Assembly: GCF_032823475.1 (NCBI RefSeq)
Contig: NZ_CP127915.1
Location: 2,728,001-2,792,000, forward strand
From: Acinetobacter sp. SAAs474
GTDB taxonomy: Bacteria; Pseudomonadota; Gammaproteobacteria; Pseudomonadales; Moraxellaceae
Length of the DNA stretch: 64,000 nucleotides
Direction of reading: 5' to 3'
Positions 8,456 to 17,178 of the stretch are shown in pieces. The stretch's first letter is position 1. Each line of letters begins with the position of its first letter. The translations under genes and the position numbers were made by a program. The notes below the pieces were generated by a model. The model did not search any database and was not told where the DNA came from. It worked only from the letters and a program-made list of their open reading frames with translations.

Positions 8456-9448
8456 TTAGAAAAAGCGATCAAAGTGAATCTGTTGTTGTGGAATCCCCGC
8501 CTGATGTGCCATCTGTTCAATAGATTTCACCATCGGCGGTGGTCCGGCACAGTAAATCTCATATTCAAGTAATTGCTCACCCAGCACATCATTGATGACA
8601 TCATGAATGAAACCGGAACGGATGCCGTCTATCAGTTCTGAAGACGTGGCAGGCACGTAATTAAGACGTTCGCCCAATTCGGTCCAATCCCTGAGCTGAT
8701 TTTCAGTCAACAAATCGCGCTGTTCACGTCCGCCATGGAAGAACCAGACTTTGTGATGCTGTAGATGTGGATTGACTGCAACCCCACGTGCAATCGCGAG
8801 CATGGGTGCCAAGCCTGAGCCACCTGCCACACAAATAATCGGACGTGGCTGCTCTTGCAAGTGTGCCAGTCCATAAGGACCATCAATCTGAATCACGGCA
8901 TCTTGTCGTTGTTGCTCATCAAAAAGCAGGTTAGTCATCTTGCCATCTGGCACACGGCGAATCTGGAACGCCCACAGCCCTTCATCATTCGGCAAGTTCG
9001 ACATCGAATAGGCGCGCAGTAATTCCTGATTTACCCAGAGCAGCGCATATTGTCCTGGAATAAACCGGGCGGGTGTATCTGCCTGTAAATGAACTTCCAG
9101 AATGTCATGCGTAATCGGTTGCACATGCTTTAAGGTCACTGCTTGCTGTTTCGGCAGGATTTTAGGTGTGCATTGCTCATTTAATCGAACTTTAATCACA
9201 CAGTCCGATTTTGGTCGGCACTGGCAAGCCAACAAACGGCCTTTGCGGCGATCTCGGTCGCTCAATCCAGGTGCTTCAGCCCACAGGTTGTCTACTTCGC
9301 CTGACAGCACTTCAATTTTACAAGTTCCGCAACCACCAGCATTACATTCATAGGGTAAACCAACTCCCTGACGGAGGCCGCCACGTAGCAGAACATCGTC
9401 TGCTGCGCATTGAAATTGCTCCTGTCCTTCAATCTGGATTTTATACAT
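8456..9448 (-). CDS. Ferredoxin-NAD(P)H reductase of a Rieske oxygenase system
   Basis: The 330-aa electron-transfer protein has a plant-type 2Fe-2S domain at the N-terminus (CNAGGCGTC, later LLACQC), an FAD-binding domain with RAYSMSN, and an NAD-binding domain with CVAGGSGLAPM, ending YCAGPPPMV...FDRFF. This is the BenC/NdoR-type layout. It should pass electrons from NAD(P)H through the Rieske ferredoxin encoded just upstream to the terminal oxygenase alpha subunit. It is the last gene of the operon, 6 bases after the ferredoxin stop; GGAG precedes its ATG. Confidence 0.93.
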   Translation of the reverse strand: MYKIQIEGQEQFQCAADDVLLRGGLRQGVGLPYECNAGGCGTCKIEVLSGEVDNLWAEAPGLSDRDRRKGRLLACQCRPKSDCVIKVRLNEQCTPKILPKQQAVTLKHVQPITHDILEVHLQADTPARFIPGQYALLWVNQELLRAYSMSNLPNDEGLWAFQIRRVPDGKMTNLLFDEQQRQDAVIQIDGPYGLAHLQEQPRPIICVAGGSGLAPMLAIARGVAVNPHLQHHKVWFFHGGREQRDLLTENQLRDWTELGERLNYVPATSSELIDGIRSGFIHDVINDVLGEQLLEYEIYCAGPPPMVKSIEQMAHQAGIPQQQIHFDRFF

Positions 9449-9454
9449 AGCGTA

Positions 9455-9787
9455 TTACTCCATCAAATACACTTGACCATCACGTACAAATGAGGTGTAG
9501 GTTTTAAGTGGAATACTGCAGGGTGCACCACACGGTTCACCTGTTTTAATATCGAAAGCACCAGCATGGAATGGACATTCCACTTCACAGCCATCAACTT
9601 CACCATCAGCCAAAGATACATCGCCATGGGTACAGGTATCATCGGTAACATAAAATTCACCATCATCCAGATGAAAAACTGCCAGTGGTGGATAACCCTC
9701 AATCATCACCTGTAAACCTTCGCCTTCTTCAATATCCGAAGTGAGGCAAAGAAATTTTTCAGCAATATTGTTCACTTGAATATTCAT
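9455..9787 (-). CDS. Rieske 2Fe-2S ferredoxin
   Basis: This 110-aa acidic protein has the Rieske ligand motifs CTHG (about residue 45) and CPFHAG (about residue 64) and the length of ferredoxins such as NdoA/BphF. It should shuttle single electrons from the reductase to the Rieske oxygenase. Its start codon overlaps the stop of the upstream dehydrogenase in an ATGA, giving tight translational coupling. Confidence 0.93.
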   Translation of the reverse strand: MNIQVNNIAEKFLCLTSDIEEGEGLQVMIEGYPPLAVFHLDDGEFYVTDDTCTHGDVSLADGEVDGCEVECPFHAGAFDIKTGEPCGAPCSIPLKTYTSFVRDGQVYLME

Positions 9788-10554
9788 GTACTCAACTCCT
9801 CAATCGGCGAATCTGTTGCTTCAGGCCCCAAAGTGTGATAACCCCCATCAGCATGGATGGTGCTACCAGTGAGTAGTTTGGCTTTTGGACTGCAGAGTAG
9901 GCTTAAAGCTTCCGCCACTTCTTCGGCATCGGCAATACGACCCAGTACATGGAAACGGCCAGCAACACGATCGGTTTTAGGACGATCATTACCTGAAATC
10001 ATCTGCATCGGGACAGACCAGGTCCAGCCCAAAGACAAGGTATGGACACGAATGCCATCACTGGCAAGATCTAATGCCATACTTTTGGTCAGCTGTTCTA
10101 AAGTAGCTTTCGATGCCGGATAAACCCAACGCTCTTTTTGAGCAATGCGGGCGCTGACACTACCAATATTGATTACAGCCCCATCATTGCTGGCCTGTAG
10201 CATTGATCTACATGCCTGTACCAATGCTGCATGACCAAATACGGTCACATTAAAGGTATTCTGCCAATCTTGACGTGTCGACTGAGATCCATGATCTTCG
10301 TACAGACAGGCCAGATTCACTAAAATATCCAGTTGTGTAAGTTTTGCACTTAATGCCTGAATGCTGTCATCGTTTGCCAGATCCAGATATTCATACGTCG
10401 CATTGGTGTTAGTCGCAACTTGCTGCCCCAAGGTTTCATTAATATCAGCAATGATGACTTCGGCACCTAAGCCCTTTAACTCCTTGACTACGACCTGGCC
10501 AATGTGAGTCGCTCCCCCTGTGACCAGTATCACTTTATTTTTAAGATCAGTCAT
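9784..10554 (-). CDS. Short-chain dehydrogenase of the oxygenase operon
   Basis: A 256-aa SDR with the cofactor motif TGGATHIGQ, NLACLYEDHG in place of NNAG, Ser in GSVSARIA, and catalytic YPASK. The ATG at 10554 is preferred over one 24 bases upstream because AAGGAGG lies 4 bases before it and it overlaps the flavin reductase stop in an ATGA. In indole- and arene-oxidation operons such enzymes oxidise a dihydrodiol or hydroxy-indoline to the keto form. That role is inferred from context. The loss of the usual NNAG asparagine pair is mildly unusual. Confidence 0.88.
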   Translation of the reverse strand: MTDLKNKVILVTGGATHIGQVVVKELKGLGAEVIIADINETLGQQVATNTNATYEYLDLANDDSIQALSAKLTQLDILVNLACLYEDHGSQSTRQDWQNTFNVTVFGHAALVQACRSMLQASNDGAVINIGSVSARIAQKERWVYPASKATLEQLTKSMALDLASDGIRVHTLSLGWTWSVPMQMISGNDRPKTDRVAGRFHVLGRIADAEEVAEALSLLCSPKAKLLTGSTIHADGGYHTLGPEATDSPIEELST

Positions 10555-11075
10555 GAAACCTCCTTGTACTGCGGCCACTCATTGAATTGTCCTTTGCAGA
10601 ACAGCAATGGACGTTGGTTGCTGTGACGGCATTGCTCAATTTTTCCGAGGAAAATCTGGTGATCACCTGCTTCAATCTGCTTTACATTTTTACAGATGAA
10701 CTGTACTACACAGCCTTCAAGTACTGGTGCTTTCGACTGTTTAATATTCCACATGCCATGCTGAAATTTATCGGCAATCGGCTTGGCAAAATTTAGACCA
10801 ATCTCTTGTTGATCTGCTCCCAGAATATTGATGGCAAAATATTCTGCTGTTTCAAAAATAGTGCGACTTGGGGAATGATTCACTAGGCTCCATAGCACTA
10901 AAGCTGGATCTAAAGATACTGAACTAAATGAGTTAATGGTTAACCCGACAGGCTGTTGCTGCTTATCCAAACAGGTCACGATGGCGACACCTGTGGCAAA
11001 GCCTCCAAAGGCCTGCCGAAGCGATTTTGCTTCGGCAAGATCAACATCCTGCCATAACACTTCAGGCAGCTGCAT
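10551..11075 (-). CDS. NAD(P)H:flavin reductase, partner of the group E monooxygenase
   Basis: The 174-aa protein belongs to the HpaC/StyB flavin reductase family: FGGFATGVAIVT near the N-terminus, INSFSSVSLDPALVLWSL for flavin binding, and GDHQIFLGKIE. It supplies free reduced FAD to the monooxygenase encoded just upstream. The frame is open a further 150 bases upstream, but the ATG at 11075 has AAGGAG 8 bases before it and starts inside the last codons of the monooxygenase gene, a 14-bp overlap. Confidence 0.9.
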   Translation of the reverse strand: MQLPEVLWQDVDLAEAKSLRQAFGGFATGVAIVTCLDKQQQPVGLTINSFSSVSLDPALVLWSLVNHSPSRTIFETAEYFAINILGADQQEIGLNFAKPIADKFQHGMWNIKQSKAPVLEGCVVQFICKNVKQIEAGDHQIFLGKIEQCRHSNQRPLLFCKGQFNEWPQYKEVS

Positions 11076-12333
11076 GATTAAACTCCTTGCGCAACAGGTA
11101 TTCTTTTGCACCTTCTGCACCATCAACCGCTGGCCAGAAACCACGAGGATGATTGAAATGCCCCATAAAGTCATCAGCAATAATACTGTTTTGTGCAGCT
11201 GCACCCAAAACCTGAAGCAGGCTTTCACTTGGCGGATTCAGCAACAGATTGGTAAATTCAGTGGTATAGCGACCTGAATATTCCCAGAAGTCATCAAAGA
11301 CTTGTGTCATCCATTCAGCAGTAAAAGCTTCATCATCATGCGCCAGAATGGCCTGTAAATAATGCTCCACCATACGGGTGGCATTATTTGCTCCCTGTCC
11401 GGCAATTGGGTCATTGACCATCACTGTATCACCGATACCCCATATTGCAGCACCATTGTTCAGGGTCGCCACTGGATAACGGACTTCCGGACGGAATGCC
11501 CCTTTCAGCCAGGCGTTCGGATCACTTATTTCGATATTGTCCACCATGCGGAAGCTCTGGTCTGGAGTCACTTTGGCGACTGCTTCTTTCATACGTTGCA
11601 GCATTTCTTCACCACTAGTCACGTCATCAAAGATATCCATCGGCCCATTTGGTACACATTCAAACAGGAAGCTACGGCATGGACCATGGGTATGACTGTA
11701 AAATGGCATGCTAAAATATTCACCCGCACCGGCAATAAAGTTAAAGTGCAAGGTTTGCGATGGCTGCCCCTGCCAGCTGTCGGGACCACATAGATCATCA
11801 CCGACTACCAAAGCTGCGGCCAGTTTACGTGGTGGAGCCTGATGTACTGAGCGGGCTTCATTACGCTTAAACAGGCTGGTGATGTTGCCCTTGCCGGCAG
11901 CCAAAATGGTGAGGTCGTTTTCTGATGAAATCACTTCAAGATCTTCAGGACTGACGTTTTGAATGACCAATTTGCCACCACGGCGAGGATATTCCTCTAG
12001 CCAGCGATGATATTTGGTACGCTGATCCATGGCAATGCCTTTATTTTCATGTAGAAACCCGGTCAAAGGCAATACAATCGTACCGTCTGGCGCACGGAAG
12101 TCGACATGAATTGCCTCTCCATGATATGCCTTGCCTTCCCAGAAATTCAGGCCCAGTTTGCGTTCAACTTCCAGGGTATTAGCAAAGAACATGGTGGTGC
12201 TGACCATACGGCCATGTAGCAGCTCATCTGCTGGACGATCGATATATACAGTGACATCATATTTGTGTTCGAGTAATGAGAATGCCAGTAATAAACCTGC
12301 CTGCCCACCACCAATAATTGCGATCTTTTTCAT
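11062..12333 (-). CDS. Group E flavoprotein monooxygenase (styrene/indole monooxygenase type, StyA-like)
   Basis: This 423-aa FAD enzyme should epoxidise or hydroxylate an aromatic vinyl or indole-type double bond, using reduced FAD from the adjacent reductase. It opens with KKIAIIGGGQAGLLLA and carries the group E signature NDPIAGQGANNATRM (about residue 305). Aligned by eye to P. putida StyA, the active-site stretch reads S45, T47, F49 where StyA has Asn, Val, His; Ser fits the indole-monooxygenase branch but Thr and Phe fit neither branch. There is no styrene oxide isomerase (StyC) nearby, so an indole-like substrate is more likely than styrene. Confidence 0.87.
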   Translation of the reverse strand: MKKIAIIGGGQAGLLLAFSLLEHKYDVTVYIDRPADELLHGRMVSTTMFFANTLEVERKLGLNFWEGKAYHGEAIHVDFRAPDGTIVLPLTGFLHENKGIAMDQRTKYHRWLEEYPRRGGKLVIQNVSPEDLEVISSENDLTILAAGKGNITSLFKRNEARSVHQAPPRKLAAALVVGDDLCGPDSWQGQPSQTLHFNFIAGAGEYFSMPFYSHTHGPCRSFLFECVPNGPMDIFDDVTSGEEMLQRMKEAVAKVTPDQSFRMVDNIEISDPNAWLKGAFRPEVRYPVATLNNGAAIWGIGDTVMVNDPIAGQGANNATRMVEHYLQAILAHDDEAFTAEWMTQVFDDFWEYSGRYTTEFTNLLLNPPSESLLQVLGAAAQNSIIADDFMGHFNHPRGFWPAVDGAEGAKEYLLRKEFNHAAA

Positions 12334-12387
12334 CTCTTGAATTCCTCTTTGCGCCGTGTCTGATGCAGCAACTGTCGTTATATGTAC

Positions 12388-12837
12388 TCAAGTTGTCGGA
12401 TACGGCTGATTAAACGTCAGGTTCAATTCCACATGGTCAAATTTCCAGAGCCCGTCTTCATCCTGATGAACACTGGAGGTATAAAATCCGCCCAGACAAT
12501 TGGTGGCTTTCTCGGCAAGGTTGCAGACTTCCCAAAGCATCCAGCGGACATTGGCATGCTGATGATCCAGCATTTCAATATCCGGCATGGCCATAATGTG
12601 CAGGCTCCATAGCACCTGAGTTTTGGCAATCCCAGATAGCGCATCCAGAATGTTTTGCTGACCATGATATTCACCAAAACCTTTGGCACACCAGACCGCA
12701 TCTTCATGAAACAGATGCTGCATAATGACTGGATTGTTGCGTTGGTCAGCTGCGGTTGCATAACGGCCGACCAAGCTGCGAATGGCTTCACAGCTTTCCA
12801 GATAATGCAAACGCGCTTCAAAATTGTGCTGGTTCAT
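12388..12837 (-). CDS. SnoaL-like (NTF2-fold) small subunit or cyclase-like protein
   Basis: The 149-aa protein has the pattern of SnoaL_4/ring-hydroxylating dioxygenase beta-like proteins: IRSLVGRYATAADQR at the N-terminus, LFHEDAVWCAKGFGEYHG, then W-rich strands to FDHVELNLTF. It lies two genes after the Rieske alpha gene. By position and fold it may be the small subunit of that oxygenase. A separate hydratase or isomerase role is also possible for a stand-alone SnoaL domain. Confidence 0.75.
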   Translation of the reverse strand: MNQHNFEARLHYLESCEAIRSLVGRYATAADQRNNPVIMQHLFHEDAVWCAKGFGEYHGQQNILDALSGIAKTQVLWSLHIMAMPDIEMLDHQHANVRWMLWEVCNLAEKATNCLGGFYTSSVHQDEDGLWKFDHVELNLTFNQPYPTT

Positions 12838-12849
12838 CTTTATTTCCTT

Positions 12850-13203
12850 TTAAACATTAACCATGTCACCGCTTTCATAGACAAACCGGGTTTCTTCAAA
12901 GGCGTATGGCACACCGACTGACGCTTTATACAGTTCGATATGCGGTGCAATTTCTGCAAAGCTCAGGCTGAGCCAATACAGCTTGTGCAACTCTTCCGGC
13001 AATGAGCCCAATGGATATTGGTCTAATGCCGCCAGCAGCTTACGCATTTCTGGAAGAATCGCATCATAGAATGCCTGCAACGCTTCCTTGGTTGAGTTCA
13101 GACGGGCCATATGACGTTGTTTAGCTGTTCCTAGTGCCCACTTCGCTACAAAAGGTTCCAGAGCAGCAAAGTCAGCCGGGAGTTGTGAAATGATGTTTGA
13201 CAT
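12850..13203 (-). CDS. Unrecognised 117-aa protein of the oxygenase operon
   Basis: I do not recognise this family. The protein looks mostly helical, has no Cys, no signal peptide and no membrane segment, and ends in an acidic tail FVYESGDMVNV. The second ATG (13203) is chosen because AAGGAG lies 7 bases upstream, against 1 base for the first. It sits between the Rieske alpha and SnoaL-like genes with gaps of 11-12 bases, so it is expressed with them and is probably an accessory or assembly factor or a small enzyme of the pathway. Confidence 0.8.
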   Translation of the reverse strand: MSNIISQLPADFAALEPFVAKWALGTAKQRHMARLNSTKEALQAFYDAILPEMRKLLAALDQYPLGSLPEELHKLYWLSLSFAEIAPHIELYKASVGVPYAFEETRFVYESGDMVNV

Positions 13204-13214
13204 GTGCATTCTCC

Positions 13215-14417
13215 TTATGCGCGATTCAGATATTGTTCAAGAACGTGGTAACCATGACGGATCAGGATTTCTTCATCCTGTAAGTGCATGACTTTCTTGG
13301 CTTTAGATTCCAGTGCTTCCTGGGTATCTTCCATGGTTGCAGTATCTTCTAACCAGGCATTACGCTGCAGTATCTGAGTAAATTCCTGTGCCCAACGCTC
13401 TGAATAGGTTTTTGCTTTAGGCAGGTAATAACGGCCTTCCCAACGGGTTTTGTTGTGACCAACTGGCCAGAACTGATGGGTAAACCATACACCTTCTGTC
13501 ACATGCACCAGAATATTCGGGAAAATGACGGAAAGCTCAAATGAAAAATCATCACGGTCCTTTGGATTCACTGACTTGGGTAATTGCGTACGTTCGTAGT
13601 GATTGACTAGTGATGCTCCCGTAATTTCTCCGGAAAGTGCAGCAGCTGGTTTAGGATTGGCATTTTTAGTGAGGCAAACCGCACAGGTACGATGATCGCC
13701 AAACAGCTGTACTTCTTGCAGGCCGGATGCAAAGACATTCGGGAATGAACCGGCATGAATGGTTGCCACGTGATAGGCTTCAGCAAAGGCATCATGCGCG
13801 ACTTTCCAGTTACAGTTCAGCACCGTGTTATAGGCAAAACATTCTTCCATTTCATGGAATGGATAACCACCCAGATGCTCACCCATGCCGCCCAGAAATT
13901 CCTCTACATCTTGGGTGCCTTCATTGTCCAAGTTCACAAAGATAAAGCCTTCCCAGACTTCGGTACGGATTGGTGCCAGACCGTTATGGCCTTTGTCAAA
14001 GCAAGAAGTGAATTTTTCTTCTTCTGGCACGTTGACTAGATCACCTTTGGCATCATAGACCCAGCCGTGGAAACGGCAGGTCACAACCGCAGCTTTGTTT
14101 GAACCGAAAGTTTCGTTATCAGTTTCCACCACAACTTTGTTACCTCGATGCGAACAAATGTTGTGAAAACCACGGATCTCACCATCTTTACCATGCATAA
14201 GAATCACGGAAGTTTTAGCAAAATCCAGACGTTTCACCTTATAATCGCCTTTCTTTGGAATTTCTTCGACACGACCGACTTTCAGCCAAACTTTAGAAAA
14301 CACCTTGTCGATTTCTTTCTGATAGATTTCTGGTGAAATACACGGCTCGATTGGAATAGGCTCAATACCGAGTTCAGGATAAAGTTCGCCCCAACGGAGT
14401 TTAGAATTACTGTTCAT
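13215..14417 (-). CDS. Rieske non-heme iron oxygenase, alpha subunit
   Basis: The 400-aa oxygenase binds its 2Fe-2S cluster with Cys88, His90, Cys114 and His117 (CSHRG and CRFHGW) and mononuclear iron through the segment with Asp209, His216 and His221 (AHDAFAEAYHVATIH). It should hydroxylate or dihydroxylate an aromatic ring with electrons from the operon's reductase and ferredoxin. Length is slightly short of naphthalene-type alphas (about 450) and closer to the broad SRPBCC group. It follows the formamidase gene by 88 bases. The substrate cannot be read from sequence. Confidence 0.93.
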   Translation of the reverse strand: MNSNSKLRWGELYPELGIEPIPIEPCISPEIYQKEIDKVFSKVWLKVGRVEEIPKKGDYKVKRLDFAKTSVILMHGKDGEIRGFHNICSHRGNKVVVETDNETFGSNKAAVVTCRFHGWVYDAKGDLVNVPEEEKFTSCFDKGHNGLAPIRTEVWEGFIFVNLDNEGTQDVEEFLGGMGEHLGGYPFHEMEECFAYNTVLNCNWKVAHDAFAEAYHVATIHAGSFPNVFASGLQEVQLFGDHRTCAVCLTKNANPKPAAALSGEITGASLVNHYERTQLPKSVNPKDRDDFSFELSVIFPNILVHVTEGVWFTHQFWPVGHNKTRWEGRYYLPKAKTYSERWAQEFTQILQRNAWLEDTATMEDTQEALESKAKKVMHLQDEEILIRHGYHVLEQYLNRA

Positions 14418-14505
14418 ATAACATTCCTGTTCAAATTTCTAAGTGCTTTACTTTTATAGGCCGTAGCGTGATACCACTGCAGCTGTTGTTAAATCTAGTT
14501 TTTGA

Positions 14506-15840
14506 TTAAAGTTGATAGTGTTCACGCACCAAATCTGCGATGCCGAGTTTTTCCAGAACTGACATTGGACACAGGAACGTGGCTCGTACCATACCTGGTA
14601 GACGGCTGATTTCAATGGAACCGGTAATGGTGCAGCGGTTCATGATTTCGTCATAGCTCAAACCCGTAGTTTTAGCCGCACGATTGAGTGCATTTTCAGT
14701 CGCATCATTGAGATTTTTACCAGTACCCATAAATGTGATTGGAGCGCTTTCTTCGATTTCGGTCTGACCCCAGCGTTCACCGAGTGCTTTCACTTTCTCT
14801 TTTTCTTCTTTGGTAAATGGACGGGCCATCGGTGGAAGATCATCTGGTGCCTGTAGCAGGATCGGACCATCAATAGTCAGGCCTTTAATCACGTCAACTT
14901 GCAGTTCTGTTTCACCAGATACATCTGTGGCATGACCAGCAATTTCACCATTGCCTTGCTGTGCATGCATATCGCCCATGTACACACCGGCTCCTGGCAC
15001 CTTAACCGGACAGATCAAGATACAACCTGGACGAATTGAGTTAGTGTCCATATGGCCATCAGTTTTTGCGGCAACAAGCTCATCTTCTGTCATACCAAAT
15101 TTGTGCGGTGCATTAATCAGGTACTGACCAAAGTCATGACAGTTATGTGAGTCTGGTAAGTCACGTGAAGGTGTTGTACCCATATTGCCAAGAAACGGAC
15201 GCATATGTGCTGCTACACCTGGCATGTCAGCACGTGCCAGTGACAGGATCGAATGTTGTGCTGCATATTCAGGTAATGCAGATAATTCATTGGCATTACC
15301 AGCCAGCTTATTCGCGATTTCCTGGTTTACAGTCAGACTCACTTTATTTTCTTCATCCAGCACGATCACATAGCCATGTGAAAACTCAAAAGCACTGACT
15401 TCTGCATCACAGTTTTTGCAACGAATCGCATCTTCACCGATGCCTTCAACATAGCTTGCCGGTTGTTCTGTACCACATGAACTACAATATTTTGCCACAA
15501 ACGGGTCGCCATGGTAGCGTCCTTCAACAAAGCTCATCACCCCTGAAGACGTCGCAATCGAAGTCACTTTCATTTTCTTGATTTTAAGTGCAACCGCATC
15601 ACCCACTTCTGCACCTTCAATAAACACAGGCAATGTCACTTCATGACCGCCCTGGAATGCAGGCGTAATCATTGGACCCCAACAGCCTGGAGGTGTACCG
15701 GCTTTTAAAGTTCCGCCATTTTTTAGTGGACCTAGCATGCGTTGGCTAGGGCCGACTATCCCGCCTGAATATTGATTCACAATTAAATAGTCCACTGCAT
15801 TGGCACTGCCTGCTGCAGACTCCTGGTTATCGAATTTCAT
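14506..15840 (-). CDS. fmdA: Formamidase/acetamidase (FmdA/AmdA family) with a zinc-ribbon insert
   Basis: The 444-aa enzyme belongs to the FmdA_AmdA family, which hydrolyses formamide or short amides to acid plus ammonia. Family features include PGCWGPMITP, YMGDMHAQQGNGEIAGHA and RLPGMVRATFLCPMSV. A CxxC-x18-CxxC zinc ribbon (Cys119, 122, 141, 144) is inserted in the first third. It is the second gene of the oxygenase operon, 29 bases after the channel gene. In a pathway for an N-heteroaromatic it could recover nitrogen from a formamide released on ring opening; this is inference. Confidence 0.9.
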   Translation of the reverse strand: MKFDNQESAAGSANAVDYLIVNQYSGGIVGPSQRMLGPLKNGGTLKAGTPPGCWGPMITPAFQGGHEVTLPVFIEGAEVGDAVALKIKKMKVTSIATSSGVMSFVEGRYHGDPFVAKYCSSCGTEQPASYVEGIGEDAIRCKNCDAEVSAFEFSHGYVIVLDEENKVSLTVNQEIANKLAGNANELSALPEYAAQHSILSLARADMPGVAAHMRPFLGNMGTTPSRDLPDSHNCHDFGQYLINAPHKFGMTEDELVAAKTDGHMDTNSIRPGCILICPVKVPGAGVYMGDMHAQQGNGEIAGHATDVSGETELQVDVIKGLTIDGPILLQAPDDLPPMARPFTKEEKEKVKALGERWGQTEIEESAPITFMGTGKNLNDATENALNRAAKTTGLSYDEIMNRCTITGSIEISRLPGMVRATFLCPMSVLEKLGIADLVREHYQL

Positions 15841-15869
15841 ATGCGTTTCCCTAATTCAATATTTTGGTC

Positions 15870-16754
15870 TTAAAATGGAATGGTGATATCAAGTGCGAAT
15901 TTCTGACCTTCAGGTCGGTTTTCAACCTCAAATTCTTTCTGGTATTTGGCGGCGACAGCGATACCTTTTGGAAATTGATAACGTACTTGTGGACCAATGC
16001 TGGCTGCCTTTGCCTTGAAATCGCCTAGCACTGCTCCTTCACCGGAGTCACCTTCAAGCTGGCGATGCACATAACCGCCTATACCGACTGCCAGAGGTCC
16101 CATGTGCTTGGCGATAAGGTAATCTACATGTAAGGCATTACCCGATTCATAATTGGTATCTTTGTTTTCAAAGTTGATGTCATACATCCACTTGGTGCTG
16201 ACTTCAATGCCCTGCTGGTTCAGATAAGTTGCAGAAAAAACCGGTTGAATGGTGTAGTAGTTACGGCCGATATTGGCTAGGCGATTTTTATTGTAGGAAC
16301 CAATTGGGATATAGAAATCGACACCCGTTGCCAGATGCCAATCACCTTTGTGCCAGCCCAACAGGAATGGATCGAGAATCACATCACCCAATGCAGTTTT
16401 TTCATCTTGTCCACCTCCCAAAGTGATGTCGGCATTGGCATACACTAAAAACGCATGCATGCCCCAAGTTACACCTAGAAAGGTTTTGTCACTGACATAC
16501 ACCCCACGCGCGACTGTGGCAAAGGTATCGAGTTTAAAATCATCAAATACCGGATGATCATTTTTGAATTTGTCTGCTGAATAAAACTGGTTGTAGCTCA
16601 TCAGATAAGTGCCTGGTGGTGGCATCACACCACCCAGAAAACTTTCTGTACCGTCCGGATAGGCACTACCGCCATTTTCAGCTGCAAATGCGAATGGTGC
16701 ACAGCTGATCAGGCTTGTGGTCAATGCCACTGATTTCAGATATTTGCTTAGCAT
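15870..16754 (-). CDS. SphA/phenol-meta-pathway family outer-membrane channel
   Basis: The 294-aa protein begins with a signal peptide (MLSKYLKSVALTTSLISCAP, cleaved after AFA) and consists of alternating strands ending in FALDITIPF with a terminal Phe, typical of outer-membrane barrels. ENGGSAYPDG...GVMPPPGTY near the mature N-terminus is the family's hallmark (Pfam 'putative MetA-pathway of phenol degradation'). Such proteins accompany hydrophobic-aromatic degradation operons and probably admit the substrate. It is the first gene of the oxygenase operon; a second member is encoded at 24411-25322. Confidence 0.88.
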   Translation of the reverse strand: MLSKYLKSVALTTSLISCAPFAFAAENGGSAYPDGTESFLGGVMPPPGTYLMSYNQFYSADKFKNDHPVFDDFKLDTFATVARGVYVSDKTFLGVTWGMHAFLVYANADITLGGGQDEKTALGDVILDPFLLGWHKGDWHLATGVDFYIPIGSYNKNRLANIGRNYYTIQPVFSATYLNQQGIEVSTKWMYDINFENKDTNYESGNALHVDYLIAKHMGPLAVGIGGYVHRQLEGDSGEGAVLGDFKAKAASIGPQVRYQFPKGIAVAAKYQKEFEVENRPEGQKFALDITIPF

Positions 16755-16958
16755 TTACAGCTTCCCCCCTCATTCTCTAAGTCTTTATTTGCAGGGCTTT
16801 CTCAGCCTCAAGCACATGACTTAATCTAGACTTGAAACATGGCAGGGAAATATAAGGATGAATCTGTGCTTTTATTAGGAAAAAGCTAAGGACTAATAGT
16901 CAAAATCGTGTAATGCAATAAGGAAAATACCAACAGAATCTATAAAAATACCGATTTG

Positions 16959-16978
16959 TATAGGTAGATATACCTATA
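16959..16978. promoter_or_regulatory. Palindrome TATAGGTA-N4-TACCTATA upstream of the oxygenase operon
   Basis: Two perfect 8-base arms are separated by GATA, 205 bases before the channel start. StyR and TodT bind palindromes of similar size upstream of their operons, so this is the best candidate site for the adjacent response regulator. The remaining intergenic sequence down to the IS3 remnant is AT-rich without other clear signals. Confidence 0.5.
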
Positions 16979-17178
16979 AACAGCAATTAATAACTGAACT
17001 ACATCTGATTTTTCCGAGACTATTTTTCCTAAGAAAATGTCACGATGAAACCAAAAATCATCTTTAAAATTTTAATCTTCGTATTTACTTAAATCATGAT
17101 TTTTTAAAAGCCATTGAAACATAAGTTTTTTTAATTACTTTATATAAGTGATATGACCCTTGAATAGCCACCAAAATT

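Noticed and set aside
8456-16754. Styrene degradation operon
   Set aside because: The StyA/StyB pair and the StyR-like regulator fit, but styrene oxide isomerase and phenylacetaldehyde dehydrogenase are absent and a full Rieske system is present.
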